NCBI RefSeq assembly: GCF_032854445.1
Contig: NC_088304.1
Span: 12,599,704-12,663,703, forward strand
Origin: Liolophura sinensis
Lineage: Eukaryota; Mollusca; Polyplacophora; Chitonida; Chitonidae
Direction: 5' to 3'
DNA length: 64,000 bases
The position numbers and the translations under genes are program-made. The notes beneath the pieces were generated by a model. That model was given only the letters and a program-made list of their open reading frames with translations, was not told the DNA's origin and did not search any database. How positions within the stretch are numbered: the stretch's first letter is position 1; every line of letters begins with the position of its first letter. This document shows positions 1-14,500 of the stretch, one piece after another.

Positions 1-186
1 TTGCGAATTGAGTGAACACAGCAGAACAGAGGTGTACGGTGGTCATCAAGATAAAACACATGTCCAGCGTACACACACAGGTAAATAACACACGATCTTG
101 AGTTTGTGAATTGAGTGAACACAGCAGAACAGATGTATATTGTGGTCATCATGGTCAAACACCTGTCCAACGTTCACACACAGGTT
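1..186. repeat. Two direct copies of an 80-bp sequence, about 103 bp apart
   Basis: Positions 1-82 and 104-186 share GAATTGAGTGAACACAGCAG and a closing CACACACAGGT. They lie in the VPS13B intron before the first visible exon and may continue upstream of the window. Confidence 0.7.
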
Positions 187-330
187 GAGTAGTCTACCAG
201 AATATCATTTGAGTTTTGTCAAGTTTGTTGGATTCCAGTGAACATTGCAGATTGCTTCAAAGCAATGATATTTTAGAATTTTTTGCTAAAATAAGTTATG
301 TGAGTAGAGGTCATGTGACAATACATTGAT

Positions 331-478
331 TTATTTATTTGTTTATTTGGTTGGTGTATTACGCCGTACTCAAGAATATTTCACTTACACAACTGCCGCC
401 AGCATTATGGTGGGAGAAAACCAGGCAGAGCTTGGAAACCCATGATGACCGCAGGTTGGCAGACCTTCTCACATGTGA
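331..478 (-). mobile_element. SINE family A, 3' fragment
   Basis: Family A is a tRNA-derived SINE. On its own strand it runs from a tRNA-like head (A-box TGGCTCAGTCGGTTAGCGC, B-box GAGTTCAAGTCC) to a tail ending AATCAAATAAATAAA. This copy holds the tail half, marked by CTCAAGAATATTTCACTTA and CAGCATTATGGTGGGAG. Confidence 0.75.
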
Positions 479-751
479 CAATATAAGGACTAGATCTATA
501 CTTTATGAGGGTAATGCACAGTGAAGCAATCATTGGCATATGATGTTTTCATCTTTAGAAAAGGCATAGTCTTTTTTTTACCTCATGAATACCGTAGTCT
601 TTTTAATTGCAATAAAACTATGATCAGATATTTTTTTAGGTCAATAAAAGACATCTGTCTGTTTAATTACAGATATGTGTTGCATCCTTTTTGGCATGGT
701 AGTGTTTAGTTCTCATCAAAGAGCCTTTGTTATGCACTTGTACTTTTACAG

Positions 752-1009
752 GTCATCATCAGTGGTCAGTTGATGGTGTCCAGTCGACTCTCCCACACCC
801 TGGAGCTAAAGATGTCCACAGGCCCCGCAGATGCAACACCTATCGCAGAAAACAGCGTGATGTTGGGACCGGGTGCCACACCCCCCACGTGGGTGCTGGA
901 GCAGAGCGACATGAGGTCTTTCAGGGTCAGATTAACCAGTATTAAAACCATGTGGTCACAGGAAGTGTTTGTGTCAGGTGACCGGATGAAGGACGCACGA
1001 TTGGTTAAG
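752..1009 (+). CDS. VPS13B: VPS13B exon 1 of window
   Basis: 86 codons, phase 0 at both ends. The acceptor is TTTTACAG and the donor AAG/GTAAGT. It reads VIISGQLMVSSRLSHTLELK at its start and ends in DRMKDARLVK. Earlier exons must lie upstream of the window. Confidence 0.88.
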
Positions 1010-2457
1010 GTAAGTGTTGAAAACAAGATTTTGTGTTATTACGGGATGTTGAAATTTTATGTAAAATATGCTCAGTGGATGAGAAGCGTGAAAAATTTGT
1101 GCTTGATCTTAGAGAGAGAGGATGCTGAATTGAAAAACCCGGCTTAGAATTACTGTAATTCTTCAACTTTTTCACATGATTGCAAGATGTTTATTCAGGT
1201 ATATTCTGAGGTCATTATTCTTTGTGGGCTGATAAAATTATACTTTTCGTGAAGACCTGAAATTGGCCAATCCAACTAATGTAGTTTGGTCTCTAAAATC
1301 AAATTATAAGGGTGCATGGATTGCACTGAAAACTGCTCTTTCATGTGCGAAAGGGTCGAGAAGGAATTGGGGTTTACCGCTTTATCTTTGAGACTGTGAT
1401 GAGATTTCGGATCAGGAAACTACTCATCTGAAAACGTTTCGAACCAAGATTTTGAAAGATTTTAAATTTGAGCTCTGCTCAAGAATTTTGTACTTGTATG
1501 GCATGGAGGATACTGGAATGCCCGCTGAAGGGCACCTGTTCTTACCAGGTACATGAGAAACCTCTGGACTACTTACGTGTACAATACAGCCCGATCCTAA
1601 TAATCAATCCTACGCCTATTGTGGCTGGATGCGCCGATCATGCGCTTTATACGCCGTCCGTGACTCGCTCCTCCGATCATAGAATAGGGACCCTCGGCCG
1701 TCAGCGGACCGTTGGCCCGTGATCATCAAATGTTTTAACGCTAAATATGGTCCAATATCCTGTAAACCATCACATCTGTTACGAACACAGTGACGAGTCC
1801 TAGCACATTTACTGTGTTGTTTCCCTACTATTTTGGGTCAACCACCTGTATACACCATTCCCTTGAGTATACCATATTTTGTTTTTATAAAAACTACTTT
1901 ACTAATTTTGAAATAACAAACTTACTTAGAGCGTACTTATGGCAGAGTTATGTGACAACAAATACATGTATATGTAAAATATTGCTTTCTCTGAAGTCCG
2001 CCGCACTGTAAATGACAGTTCTATACAACCATGGCGATGTTTCAGAATTTGGGAACGAACTCAAGGTCTTTGGCTTATCAGTGAATTTGTCACAGTTTCA
2101 TGTTGGATACAAAATTTTGCAGGAATATTTGACTTTATTGTGTGATGTGTGTCAGACTGCATGCTTATATACACTTAAAAAAAACCTCTGTTGAAAATAC
2201 ATATGTAATGGGTCATATCAGTACATCCAACAAGGCCTACAATTTATAAAATTTGAACCACTGACAAGTATAAAGGTCAGCTTTTTAATGTTTTTCCCTT
2301 TAATCTTGAGTTCCTGAATGGTATCCCCAAATTCACAGTTGCTGATCTTGTCATATTTATTATTTTTTATAAGGAAAAAAACATGTTTATTATAAGACAA
2401 GCACAACCATATGTAGCCTGTATATACATGTGAAGACATGCAGTGTAGGTCCCAGGC

Positions 2458-2496
<39 letters not shown>

Positions 2497-2536
2497 TATG
2501 TATACACTATAGTATAAACCAGAGTATACCATATAT

Positions 2537-2591
<55 letters not shown>

Positions 2592-5500
2592 CCTAAACCT
2601 TGCATAAAATCAAGCTATAACATGTTATACATATTTTGAGAATATTCCTGTACTTATCCATGTGTGAATAAGTAAAATACAGCAAAGGAAGTAAAAATCA
2701 AAACCGGAGATTTTCGGTAGCGGTAAAAAGACGTCTATTAGTGCACATCCTTTCCAATTTTTACTTCTTCTTTAAAATAGCCCAAATAATAACCTTTCAC
2801 GAAATATAAGACTCGTCTGTGCACATGTCTCCTGTTCAAAATCAGAAATAAAATTCTAAAAATGTATAGAGAAAGTCTCGCGAATAATACAGGGCCTACA
2901 GTGTATAGCCATTGTCGTTACATCAAACTCCAGCAATCAAATGAATGTTGTAATATGATATGCTGACCATGGTGCCGCCATATCGGCGAACCCTTTGTGG
3001 ATGGGAGGCGGAAGATGATGGAGTGTTTCATCAGGGTCTGGCCAGGGTCAGCATATAGTGGGCGTATGATACACAGGTCATCCGACCACAGTGGGCGTAG
3101 GATTGATGGTTAAGATCCAGCTGTACTGTATATCCACAGCCAAAACAACAAAAGCTGGATTCTAACACACAACCTGAATTTCCCGTAAACCATTGCTTTA
3201 TCGTTTTGAGCCAGTGTTAATTTAACTGATAGCTTCACCATAATTTTGTAGCTATTTGAGGAACAGGGATTTTGTCTTTTTATATGCCCCCTTGTGACCA
3301 TTGCTATCGGGTGAAAACGGAGTATTTTGTCAGATGCTTGATATACCTTGTTTCAGATCCCGTTGCATGACCGAGGCAGCTGTATACATGTATGGTGCCA
3401 CACCTACCAGCAGAATGTGGACGGAATCAGGCAGACACTGGTAAGTTTCTGCATTACATTGGAATGTTATCAAGACTACGACTTCGCCTGTTGGTAAATA
3501 TAGTGTAGAAGGGCAGGTTGTAGTCCAAAAATATAAAAGTTGTTTGCTCAAACCCCAGCATGGTCACCCCATCACAATTCAGGTGCTGTAAGATGATTAG
3601 TGGCACAATTGGAAGTGTAGGCTACAGTCCCGAAGATCCTAGTTCAAACCAAAGTAAGGTATTCAACCCGATCACAATTCAGTGCTACAAGCAGGATGAT
3701 TGGTACTTAAGCCCTTTGTAGAAGTGTTGGCCTAGTGCAGACAAAGGTTGTTTGTTCTCATCTGTGAATGGACCCAATGGGTCTTTGTGAGTAAGAAATA
3801 AATAAACTAAACTTAACTGGCCTGTCACATTATAAAATACTGTACAGCACATGTATAATCCAGGGTACAAGTTCTTTCACAGAAGTACAGTTGTAGTGTG
3901 TCTGTGGTGTGCCTGTAGTGAAACTGTGGTGCACATATAGTGTGTCTGTAGTGAGTCTGTGGTGCACATGTAGTGAGTCTGTGGTACACATGTAGTGTGT
4001 CTGTGATGTTCCTGTAGTGAGACTGTGGTGCACATGTAGTGTGTCTGTGGTGTGTCTGTAGTGAGTCTGTGGTGCACATGTAGTAAGTCTGTGGTACACA
4101 GTATTGAGTCTGTAGTGAGACTGTGGTGTACATGTAATGTGTTTGTGATGTGCCTGTGGTGAGACTGTGGTGTGCATGTAGTGTGTCTGTGATGTGCCTG
4201 TAGTGAGTGTGTGGTGCACATGTAGTGAGTGTGGTGCACCTGTAGTGAGTGTGTGGTGCACATGTAGGGAGTCTGTGGTGTGCCGGTAGTGAGACTGTGG
4301 TGCACATGTAGTGTGTCTGTGGTGTGCCTGTAGTGAAACTGTGGTGCACATATAGTGTGTCTGTAGTGAGTCTGTGGTGCACATGTAGTGAGTCTGTGGT
4401 ACACATGTAGTGTGTCTATGATGTTCCTGTAGTGAGACTGTGGTGCACATGTAGTGTGTCTGTGGTGAGTCTGTGGTGCACATGTAGTAAGTCTGTGGTA
4501 CACATGTATTGAGTCTGTTGTGTGCCTGTAGTGAGACTGTGGTGCACATGTAATGTTTCTGTGATGTGCCTGTGGTGAGACTGTGGTGTACATATAGTGC
4601 ATCTGTGATGTGCATGTAGTGAGTGTGTGGTGCACATGTAGTGAGTGTGGTGCACCTGTAGTGAGTGTGTGGTGCACATGTAGGGATTCTGTGCTGTGCC
4701 GGTAGTGAGACTGTGGTGCACATGTAGTGTGTCTGTGATGTGCCTGTAGTGAGACCGTGGTGCACATGTAGTGTGTCTGTGATGTGCCTGTAGTGAGACT
4801 GTGGTGCACATGTAGTGTGTCTGTGATGTGCCTGTAGTGAGACTGTGGTGCGCATGTAGTGTGTCTCTGGTGCACATGAGTGAGGCTGTGGTGCACAGGT
4901 AGTGAGTCTGTGGCACACATGTAGTGAGTCTGTGATGCACATGTATTGAGTCTGTGGTGCACATGTAGTGAGTGTGATGTGCCTGTAGTGAGCCTGTGGT
5001 GCACAGTTAGTGAGTCGGTGGAATGGTTGTGCATGGACAGGTTGTAAGCAATAGGATTGCCTTTACCATATCAACACATCTATGTTAGATCTGTGCTAGG
5101 CAGTCACAGTAACTTGCACCCACCTTATGAACAGCCTTGAACAGCCATGATACATCACCATGGTGAAAGTGCTATGACAGGTTTTTCAATCCGGCCCTAA
5201 TTCAATTACTTTTGCCCTCAGTACAAAATATATGTGGGTTAAAATGTTGAAAAAGTTCATTTTTCTCCAGGTTTTACTGTCTCCGCTATACGTGGTAAGA
5301 AGTCACCTGCCACACCCTGTGTACATTAACATAGAGACAACCAAGCTCAAGTCTCAGTCACAGGTGGAGGCCCCAGGCCAGGGGAGAGAACTGGAGTTAC
5401 AGTGTATGGGAGGAGATCTCACTCACCAACTCACATTCCAGCTCGGGTAAGGTTACCTAATTAGTGATGGCATTCTAAAAAAGCTGTTTTAATTGCGAAT

Positions 5501-8500
5501 GAATTCACTTTTTAGGCCAGCCTTTTTTCTGCCGGTTGAATGAAACTTTAAATATAGCACAAATGATAAAAGATATGAGCGGGCCTCTCACCAATGCGGT
5601 CACTGTGAGTTCAAGTCCAGCTCATGCTGGCTTCCTCTCTGTCCGTAAGTGGAAGGTCTTCCAGCAACCTGCGGATGGTTGTGGGTTTCTCCCTGGCTCT
5701 GCCCAGTTTCCTCCCACCATAATGCTGGCCGCAGTCATGTAAGTGAAATATTCTTGGGTCCAGCATAAAACACCAATCAAATAAATAAACAAAATGCAAG
5801 ATATGAAACATAATAAAACCATATGGCATAAGTGTTCAGCCACTAAAACTTTATGAGCCAACAAATGCGATAACTTTTTTTGCCCCCCCCCCTCCCCAAA
5901 GAAAAGAGCTAGGTGCCCTTATAACTGCCATCATCAGGGAAATTAGGTCAATATTTACATATGGTGACAATTTCTTCTAATTTAAAGGGCAGTCACCTTT
6001 TGGAAAAGTATTTTTCAATATATTATATACCCAGGAAATGAAACACTCGGCTCTGGACTCTATTGATGCTTGTAGCTCTGTATCTGATATGGTACCATAG
6101 AGTTGTAAGGGGGAGCAGGACTGCGTCAGTCTGTAGGACACTAAGGGTATAGGTTCAAACCCAGATATCGAGGTAGCATCTGGATATCTGGCAATGAACA
6201 CAACAATGTGTGAACATAGCCAGCCTTCTTTCATCATTGTCTACTTCACCGTCGTAAGTTTTGGTACTACACACATTACTTTCATTGTAATCCATGTCTA
6301 AATCTAATCTCCATTCAGATCTCCATTCAGTATGATTTGGACTCAATATTATTGTAAGAAATAAAAAAGAAATGTTTGTGGTGATCTGACCCCCTATATT
6401 GAGATATTGTCATTGTTGTTCTTGGCTGGTAAATAATGGCAAGTGAAATTCAACAAACACTGGCCACTTCCTCTTCCTGGGAACAACAAAGGACAAATGG
6501 AATGCACCTGTCTTGAATAGTAAATGAAATAAACTTTTAACACCATTGCTGTTTACAGACCCACCCTGCCCAAGTCCAGCCCTGCTGTATCTCTGTCCAC
6601 TGGTCTGATAGAACAGGTGACACGTACCAAGCTGGACACAGTGGACCTTGACAGGCTGTGTTACGAGAGGAGTAAGAATAAGCACAATGGCACCTGGCCA
6701 TTCTGCTATGAGGACAGCAATAGGTATGTACAGGGGTCGTATCCAGCCTTGAAAACTTCCAATATTGAAAGTAACTCTTCAAGGCCTGGAAAAAGGGGGT
6801 TTTGTGGTTGGGCATTGATAAGTCTTCAAACTGAGAACCAGTTGTTTTATAGACAGACTACAGAAGCAACCTGGGGCCAGTTTCACAAAGCATTCACAAT
6901 GCTGCGAGCATGCAACTTTAATGGCAACCAGTTCGCCCAGATCTTAGACTGTATATAGTAGTTTTAGTCTTTCTTGAAGAAATTTGTTCTTTGGCATCTT
7001 TGAAATGGCTTATAAGCTTAATTTTACATTGCTTGAAGCTTGTATCACTATAGAATATTTATTCCAAGGAGACTGGAAAATGGGAATTTTTCTATCTTGG
7101 AAACCCTGGAAAAAAACCCTGAAGATTTGAGAGGACTAAGGTGTACAATGTATGTAAATGTAAAAGAGTTGAACATATATGGTGTGAAAGTAGACGATAA
7201 ACCATGGCAAGTCGCACAGTTATGAAATTTCTGTGTGTATTAGCTACAGACCTGAAGTTTTGCACCTAAGCTTTTGGAAATATTTGATCATGTGACTTGG
7301 CGGCCATATTGGATTTTAATGAAAACCTTTAAACATCTTCTTCTCCAGAATGGCTGATGCAATTGAGCTGAAATTCAAAGAGCACTTGCACAAGGCCTAG
7401 ATACATTCAGGGTGATAATGGAAACTTTCTGCAGTGAAAATTGTACAAGCTCTCTATGGGATGAAATTATCATGTGACCGAAAAACTGATTTTTTCAAAA
7501 TATTTTCTAAACTGTTCAGAATTTTACTGGCGGAAATTGTTTCATCTGATGCAGTTTAGATGCTAATTCTGAAAATGCAATTTTTATAAAAATGGGTGTG
7601 ATGTCAGCAAAACCGTACGTGGGTATATCCTTAACCAATGACGCTAGAGTTGCAATCTCATGGCTTAACATCATCCCAAGGCAACCAGAAAACCTTTACA
7701 CAGCCGTGAGGTCAGCAAACCTGAAGTAGTACATTCCCCAAAAAATTGCCATTTTTTCATTTTTCAAAATTGAAAAACTTCTACGGCGAAAATGTCTCAA
7801 CATGTATCTATACATGGACACCATTAAGATAACACCGCATAGGTGGGCACTGTCGACTTGAACCCCGGAATCGCTGCTTTAGCAGCTATATTTATTAAGG
7901 GTTCAAGCCATTCATTTTATCTGTTAGGGTTATATGTGTTTAGTATTATTCTTGGCAAAACTGTGACGCTTTTCTAGAGAAAACGGTTAAGCCGAAGTTT
8001 TTGAAATTTTAGTATATTTGTCTGTTGTGCCTCCTACCTTTTGGGCAGATGGGGTCACGTGATGTGGCGGCCATCTTGGATTTTGATGAAAACTTTAAAA
8101 AAATCTTCTTCTCCAGAACGACTAATGCGAATGAGCTGAAATTTGAACTACAGTTGCACAAAGCCTAGGTACATTCAAGGTGTGATTGTGTACTTTCTTC
8201 ATTTTTTAGTAATAATTTCTACATTTTCAAAGGTGATGTCGAGCAAATAGTCCTTTCTGATGCAGATTTGAACACTGATGCCAAATATGCAATTTTTGCA
8301 AAACCAGAAGTGACGTCATCAAAACTTGAAATGGGTATATCTCCTAAATCAATGAAGCTAGAGATGCAATCTGAAGGCCTAACATCATCCCAAGGCAGGC
8401 AGATAACATTTACATAGTCAGAAGTGACGTCAGCAAGCTGGAAGTAGTACATGCCCCCCAAAAATCACCATTTTTTCATTTTTCGAAATTGAAAAAGTTC

Positions 8501-11500
8501 TACAGCTAAAATGTCTTAACAGAAGTGCATGAAACTGAGGTAGGTGAAATACCCGGAAATGGGCTATTATGAGTAAAAAGTTGGGTGACCTGAGTCACGT
8601 GATCTGGCGGCCATTTTGGGTTGACGTAAAAATGTGTGACAGCCATTTTTTCCAAAACGCAACGTCTGATTGACTTTAAATTTAGCACACTTAACAAGCG
8701 TTCCATGGAGGCTATTTGGACAGGAAAGGATGCAGTGTGTATGCAAATTAGGCTTTGACTGATACATATGATGTGACGTCATCGGAAAACGAAAAATTTG
8801 AACTAATTTTTTACATGTAATTCTTTACATGTTACCAGACATAGTTTGACGTCCTGATCACTTTTTGTACTGCTATGTATATTTTTGTCACAAATTGCGA
8901 TCGAAACGCGAAATAAAGCAATTTCCCGCATTTTTGCAGGTCACTTGACAGAAAATTGTTACAGCCGTAAAGTTGAAAATTGCTGTGTATAAAGGACTAC
9001 ACATGTACTGTATGTAAGGTGAAAATTGTTGACCGGTGTCAAAAAACACAGGACATGCACCCTTTTAAATAATGTCCAAATGCAGATTTACCAAATTTGG
9101 CACATTTACATACACATTCTATATAGTGTAATACATGGATGATGGATGGCTACGAAGAATATATATCATGTATATGTTCTCTTAATTATCTGGTTTGCAC
9201 TGCAGTTGTGATTGGTTCACCCAATGTATGTTGTGCATGTATTTCCAAAAGTTAGCTTTGTTTTGCGCAAGCCTTGTGTTCTTTACTATACGCTAACCAG
9301 GCCCCGATGATTGACAGATATCTACATGTGCCCTGGTCCAGGTGTTCTCTATGTGACAAGGACTGAGCTACCAGTAAAGCAGTCAGTCTGCATACAGGGC
9401 AGTGCATGCATTTAGATGTGGAAGTATAAACTTGCTGTTACATGGACCATGTTTTTTTACATTGTTTTCTGCTGTTTTTGCAGTCACATGATTTAGCGGC
9501 CATTTTGAATCTTCTCCAAAATGCCTAGACTTATCGAGATAAACTTCTCGTTTTCAGTTTTTAGGTGTATTGCCCTACCCATGTTGTAAAAAACTTTTTG
9601 TTTGATATGCAAATAAGGCCAAAACTGACCAATGAACTTGGCTTGAAAATATGAAAGTAGGACAATTTTTAAAATTGCTTAAAATCTTTAAACAAAAACA
9701 TTCTCTGGTGCTCCTTGATATCACAGTTACAAATCTGCAAGAATTATTTTTGTACTTTGTGTTGTTTTCACCTTATGACCAAAAAACTAACAAAAATTTG
9801 ACAAAATCGTCCTTTGTAAATAAAATGACAGATTCGTGGTAGATTGCATGAAACCATTGACTGCAGTTTACTGTGGGAATGATCATTAGCTCTGCAACAA
9901 TGTATTCTTTCTTTTTTTCTGTTTTCTGTCCACCAACTTCACAACAGTGTATTCTGTCTTCTTTTCTGTTTGCTGTCCACCAACTTCACAACAATGTATT
10001 CTTTCTTCTTTTCTGTTTTCTGTCCACCAACTTCACAACAGTGTGTTCTTTCTTCTTTTTTGTTTTCTGTCCACCAACTTCCCAACAGTGTGTTCTTTCT
10101 TCTTTTCTGTTTTCTGTCCACCAACTTCACAACAGTGTCTTCTTTCTTCTTTTCTGTTTTCTGTCCACCAATTTCACAACAGTGTATTCTTTCTTCTTTT
10201 TTGTTTTCTGTCCACCAACTTCACAACAATGTACTCTTTCTTCTTTTCTGTTTTCTGTCCACCAACTTCACAACAGTGTCTTCTTTCTTCTTTTCTGTTT
10301 TCTGTCCACCAACTTCACAACAATGTATTCTTTCTTCCTTTCTGTTTTCTGTGCACCAACTTCACAACAATGTATTCTTTCTTCTTTTTTGTCCACCAAC
10401 TTCACAACAATGTATTCTGTCTTCTTTTTTGTCCACCAACTTCACAACAATGTATTCTTTCTTTTCTGTTTTCTGTGCACCAACTTCACAACAATGTATT
10501 CTTTCTTCTTTTCTGTTTTCTGTGCACCAACTTCACAACAATATGTTCTTTCTGTCTTTTGTCCTTGGGTATCAGCAGAAGATCAAAGCTGCCTGATCTC
10601 TATTTTAGTCTTCAGTACTTGGCCAATTGTAAATGATGCTTGGCAGTGTAGGGTTCAAATCCAGTACATTCCTTTACTTTTTTTGTGTTTTTTACCATTA
10701 TCATGAACTATATAGACATCAGGCTACCAGGAGTGGTAAAAGCCTAGTCAAGTGGACCCCGGCAACGCTGGATAACAGCTTTAATTTATTTATTTATTTA
10801 CTTGATAAAAGTTTTCATGTCGTACTCCAGCATATTTCACCTGTATAATGGCGTTATGATTGGTACATATTGTGTGACATTTGGTTTTCACCCACAGCCT
10901 GTGACCTATATAATATAGGAGTGAACACAGATTGATGCTGGATATTTATTTTCTTACATATTTGATTGGTGTTTTACGCCATACTCAAGAATATTTCATT
11001 TATATGACGGTGGCCAGCATTATGGTGGGAGGAAACCGGACAGAGCCCAGGGAAAAACCTATGTCCATCGACAGGTTGCTGGAAGATCCACCCACATACG
11101 ACCAGAGAGGAAAACCAGCATGAGCTGGACTTGAACTCATATCAACCGCATTAGTGAAAATTTCCTGGTCATATGTACCCTGGATTGGATTGACTAGTTA
11201 CATGATACTCAAGCAAATAATCTGACCTAAGACTTTAAAGAGGCAGTTGTAACTTCCTTGCCTGCCGTTAAGCATGAAGGGGATAGTGCAACGACTGGTT
11301 GACTCGTATCAGTATAATGGTTCGGGCGAGGCTGCTTACTTGCCTTCGGAAAGCCGTCTCAGTGAAGCAGCACTAGATAAAGAGCGGTGGGAATCCGTCC
11401 TGCAACAAGCATGCACTCTAAGGATTCCTTCGTCATCATCTGACTGAAAAATTGTTAGGTACAACATTATACCCCAAGAACTCACTCACTCACTCACTCA

Positions 11501-14500
11501 AATAATCTGCAGGTTTTTGTTTCACTAAAGCTTCTGAATGTATGTATGGATAGGTGAACTGATGCCTTGGTAGAAACTTTTTAATACATTTGTGATGGTT
11601 TTAATTATGGTAAAAAAGATTTTTAAACACAGTTAAAATCCAAGCCAAACAAACAAACTGTGAAAGCAATTATTGGTACCAGTGCAGTGTGTGGCTGTTG
11701 CAATTTTGGACCTCACCAGCATTGTTGCCCCCAGTATTTTGTTGGCGACATGAAACCAAATAGAAGAGTGTTTTGGTTTCATCTTTAGTTAATGTGTCTT
11801 ATTCAGAGAGCTGTCTTTGCTGAACCCCTCTGTCTCAGTACAGCCAGGAAACACGTCTGCTACTGTCCGTGGGGGCCCTCAGCCTAACATTGACCTGAAT
11901 GTCAGCCTTCTGGAGTACTGGCCAGGATGTAACACACTGCTGGTCACTGTAGCACCCTCCTGTCTACTAGTCAATCATAGTGGGCTGGACATAGTTGTCA
12001 TGACAACTGAAGAAGACGGAGATTGCTGGGATGTTCCCAATGGCAATGTGTTAGCCCCTCCTAAATTTCAGGTACTTGCACATGTACATGTTGCAGAGAA
12101 TTTTGATTAATTAATAATCATTTCAGTTAGTCTCATGGTAATCAGTTTGCTTGGTAAATGGAAGCCATAATGTGTTTGTATACATGTACATTTGACATGC
12201 ATACATGCACATTTGCTATGACAGTTGTAAATCAGTAATTTCATTTGATCAATCATTTTATTAGCTGTGTTATTTGCTTTCTCCCTGAATTGAAACCTAT
12301 ATTATCTAGCTATATTATCTAGCCCAACTAATGTAAGGCATATAGCTTCTTTACTATCTTTGTGTGTCACTAAATGACTAAATAAGCTAATTAATATGCA
12401 TATTAGAAATTGTGATATCCTCCAGGGGATTAGAGCACCAACCATGTACTTGCAACACTAGGCATTGTCCACAAGAAAAGAAAGTTCATTGTTTCCCTAC
12501 TTTATTTTATCTCGCACACAGACTGGCCTGAGGCTAGGGGTGAAGGATGACCAGGGTTTGGCCATGTCCTCACCGGTCAGGCTCTCAGAGGAGGAATGGT
12601 CAGTACGCAGGCATCGGTCAGACTCCAGCCACACCCTCTACATGGATGGGTATGTCCAGTTGTCCATCATGACGGTCAGACATGGCTGCACTCAGGTAAA
12701 GTGAGACACTTCACCAAATTCTTCTTTGAGGATTTTCTTTTTATTTTGAGATTGTTGGGAGAATTCACAAAGCTTGAAGAGTTATCCCAACACACAAAAG
12801 TGACAGGGCTCAGTTTTCAATGGGAATCTGCGATCCAGTCCCAATATATTCCCATAAATCGGGAGACGCAAATGCTAAAATGAGAAGTTTGTGATCAAAA
12901 ATTCTTTCAAGACCTTATTAAGTCTTTGGCCAGCAAACAAATATTTGATAAACGTCATCAAATACTTGGAATATAGTGTTAGCTACTTGTAATTATAAAA
13001 TGTTGTCCAGTTTGTATTTATGTGGTGATATTGACGTATAAATCATATAAATTAAAAAGTCCTAAATTATTTAAACATTAGCATTTTTAAAGTCAACTCG
13101 ATGTCAGAATACATCGGGAATTATTTAAATAAAATGTTTTAATCACAACATTTCACCATGCGTATGCACTTTCACATGATAAATGTTTTGCCTTCGTTTG
13201 ATACCATTTACACGATTAGGTGCTCTCTCGACAACCCCTGTTTACCTTATTGTTTATCTTCACAGATGTGCATGCTAACGGTGAGGTCAAGGCTTGATCA
13301 GGGCATGAGGATTCTGACTGTCAGGGAGCGTTATGCGGTTAGCAGCCTTACCACGGGGGTCCTTGTGGACGTCTTAAGCTACACCATTCCTCTGGGACAG
13401 CAGGTTTGGATAACAAAGACTAACCCAGCTACAAGCCAAATTCTGTGCTTACATAGGGAGTTTTGAGTTTGAAGTTTTTTGTTGCTAAAGGAAAAAAAAA
13501 AAAAAGACTCTTGCTGTGTCATGTGACTTATCAGAATTAATTCTTGATTTTTGTTTTGAAAAGAGGTTTTCCCATGCGAGAAAAATGGTCATCCTGGCAT
13601 TTGCCATTTCACTTGTATCAGCACGCTAACTTGCTCTCTCCAAGGTGGTGGAAACCATGTCTAAATAACATGGGCGTTAATACAAAACGTTGGGTATTAT
13701 CCATCTCACTTCTCTGAATATCGTCCAGTGTTGTTCATTTTCCTACACCTTCCCATGTTATCTTTAACCTCATCTGCTTGCAGCAGCCTCGTACGAGTGA
13801 AGTGCCCCGATGTCTGTGCTCTCGAATATCATTTTTTTAAGGTTTAATCACAGCATTGATATACCAGTACTAAGAAATATAAAATTCACATGAAGTTCAT
13901 TTTTTTCTCCTGTTTTTTTATACTAATGTTTACTGCTTTGTTTTTGTAGGTTTCTCTTAATAACAGTCCAGAGGCAACCTCAGTATTAAGTCTCAAATCA
14001 GGTGAAACCTCCAAACCAATAGTTTCTCCTCTCCTTTACTGGAGAGTTCTTCCAGGGGAGTTAAATAAGGAAGAAGACATGTCCTTTGTACAGTATATAT
14101 GCCTGAGGAATGGAGACAAAGCCGAATGGGCATGTCCGTTGAGAGTCACAGCCACAGAAAATGGGACAAGGTCAACAGTGACGCTACCAAAACCTCTCGA
14201 CTGTCAATCAGGCATCCATACTATCCCTCTAGTGATGACAGGACATCTGAAAGACGGAGTTACCTACCTTGTTCTCCAAGAAGACAAAGCTCCTTCCTTT
14301 GTAATTCACAACCATTGTACATTCCCCTTGAGCTATGGACAGGCTGTGGTCAATTTGTCTTCCACTGGTAAGCTGTTTTGTTTCACTTGTATCAGCCACT
14401 GGTGGAGGAGATATTTAGTTTGGTGGTGATTTACTTCTTCATTGTAAAGGAATAAGAAAAAAAGATTGAAATACCCTAAATGACCACAAATTTTGTCCAA

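Noticed and set aside
3830-5034. Three long overlapping minus-strand open frames (193, 370, 385 codons)
   Set aside because: They are read out of a tandem repeat whose unit lacks stop triplets; all three frames give the same type of His/Thr-rich repeat.
9873-10706. Three + strand open frames of 208-277 codons, Phe/Ser-rich
   Set aside because: Product of the 47-bp minisatellite; no domain, all frames equally open.
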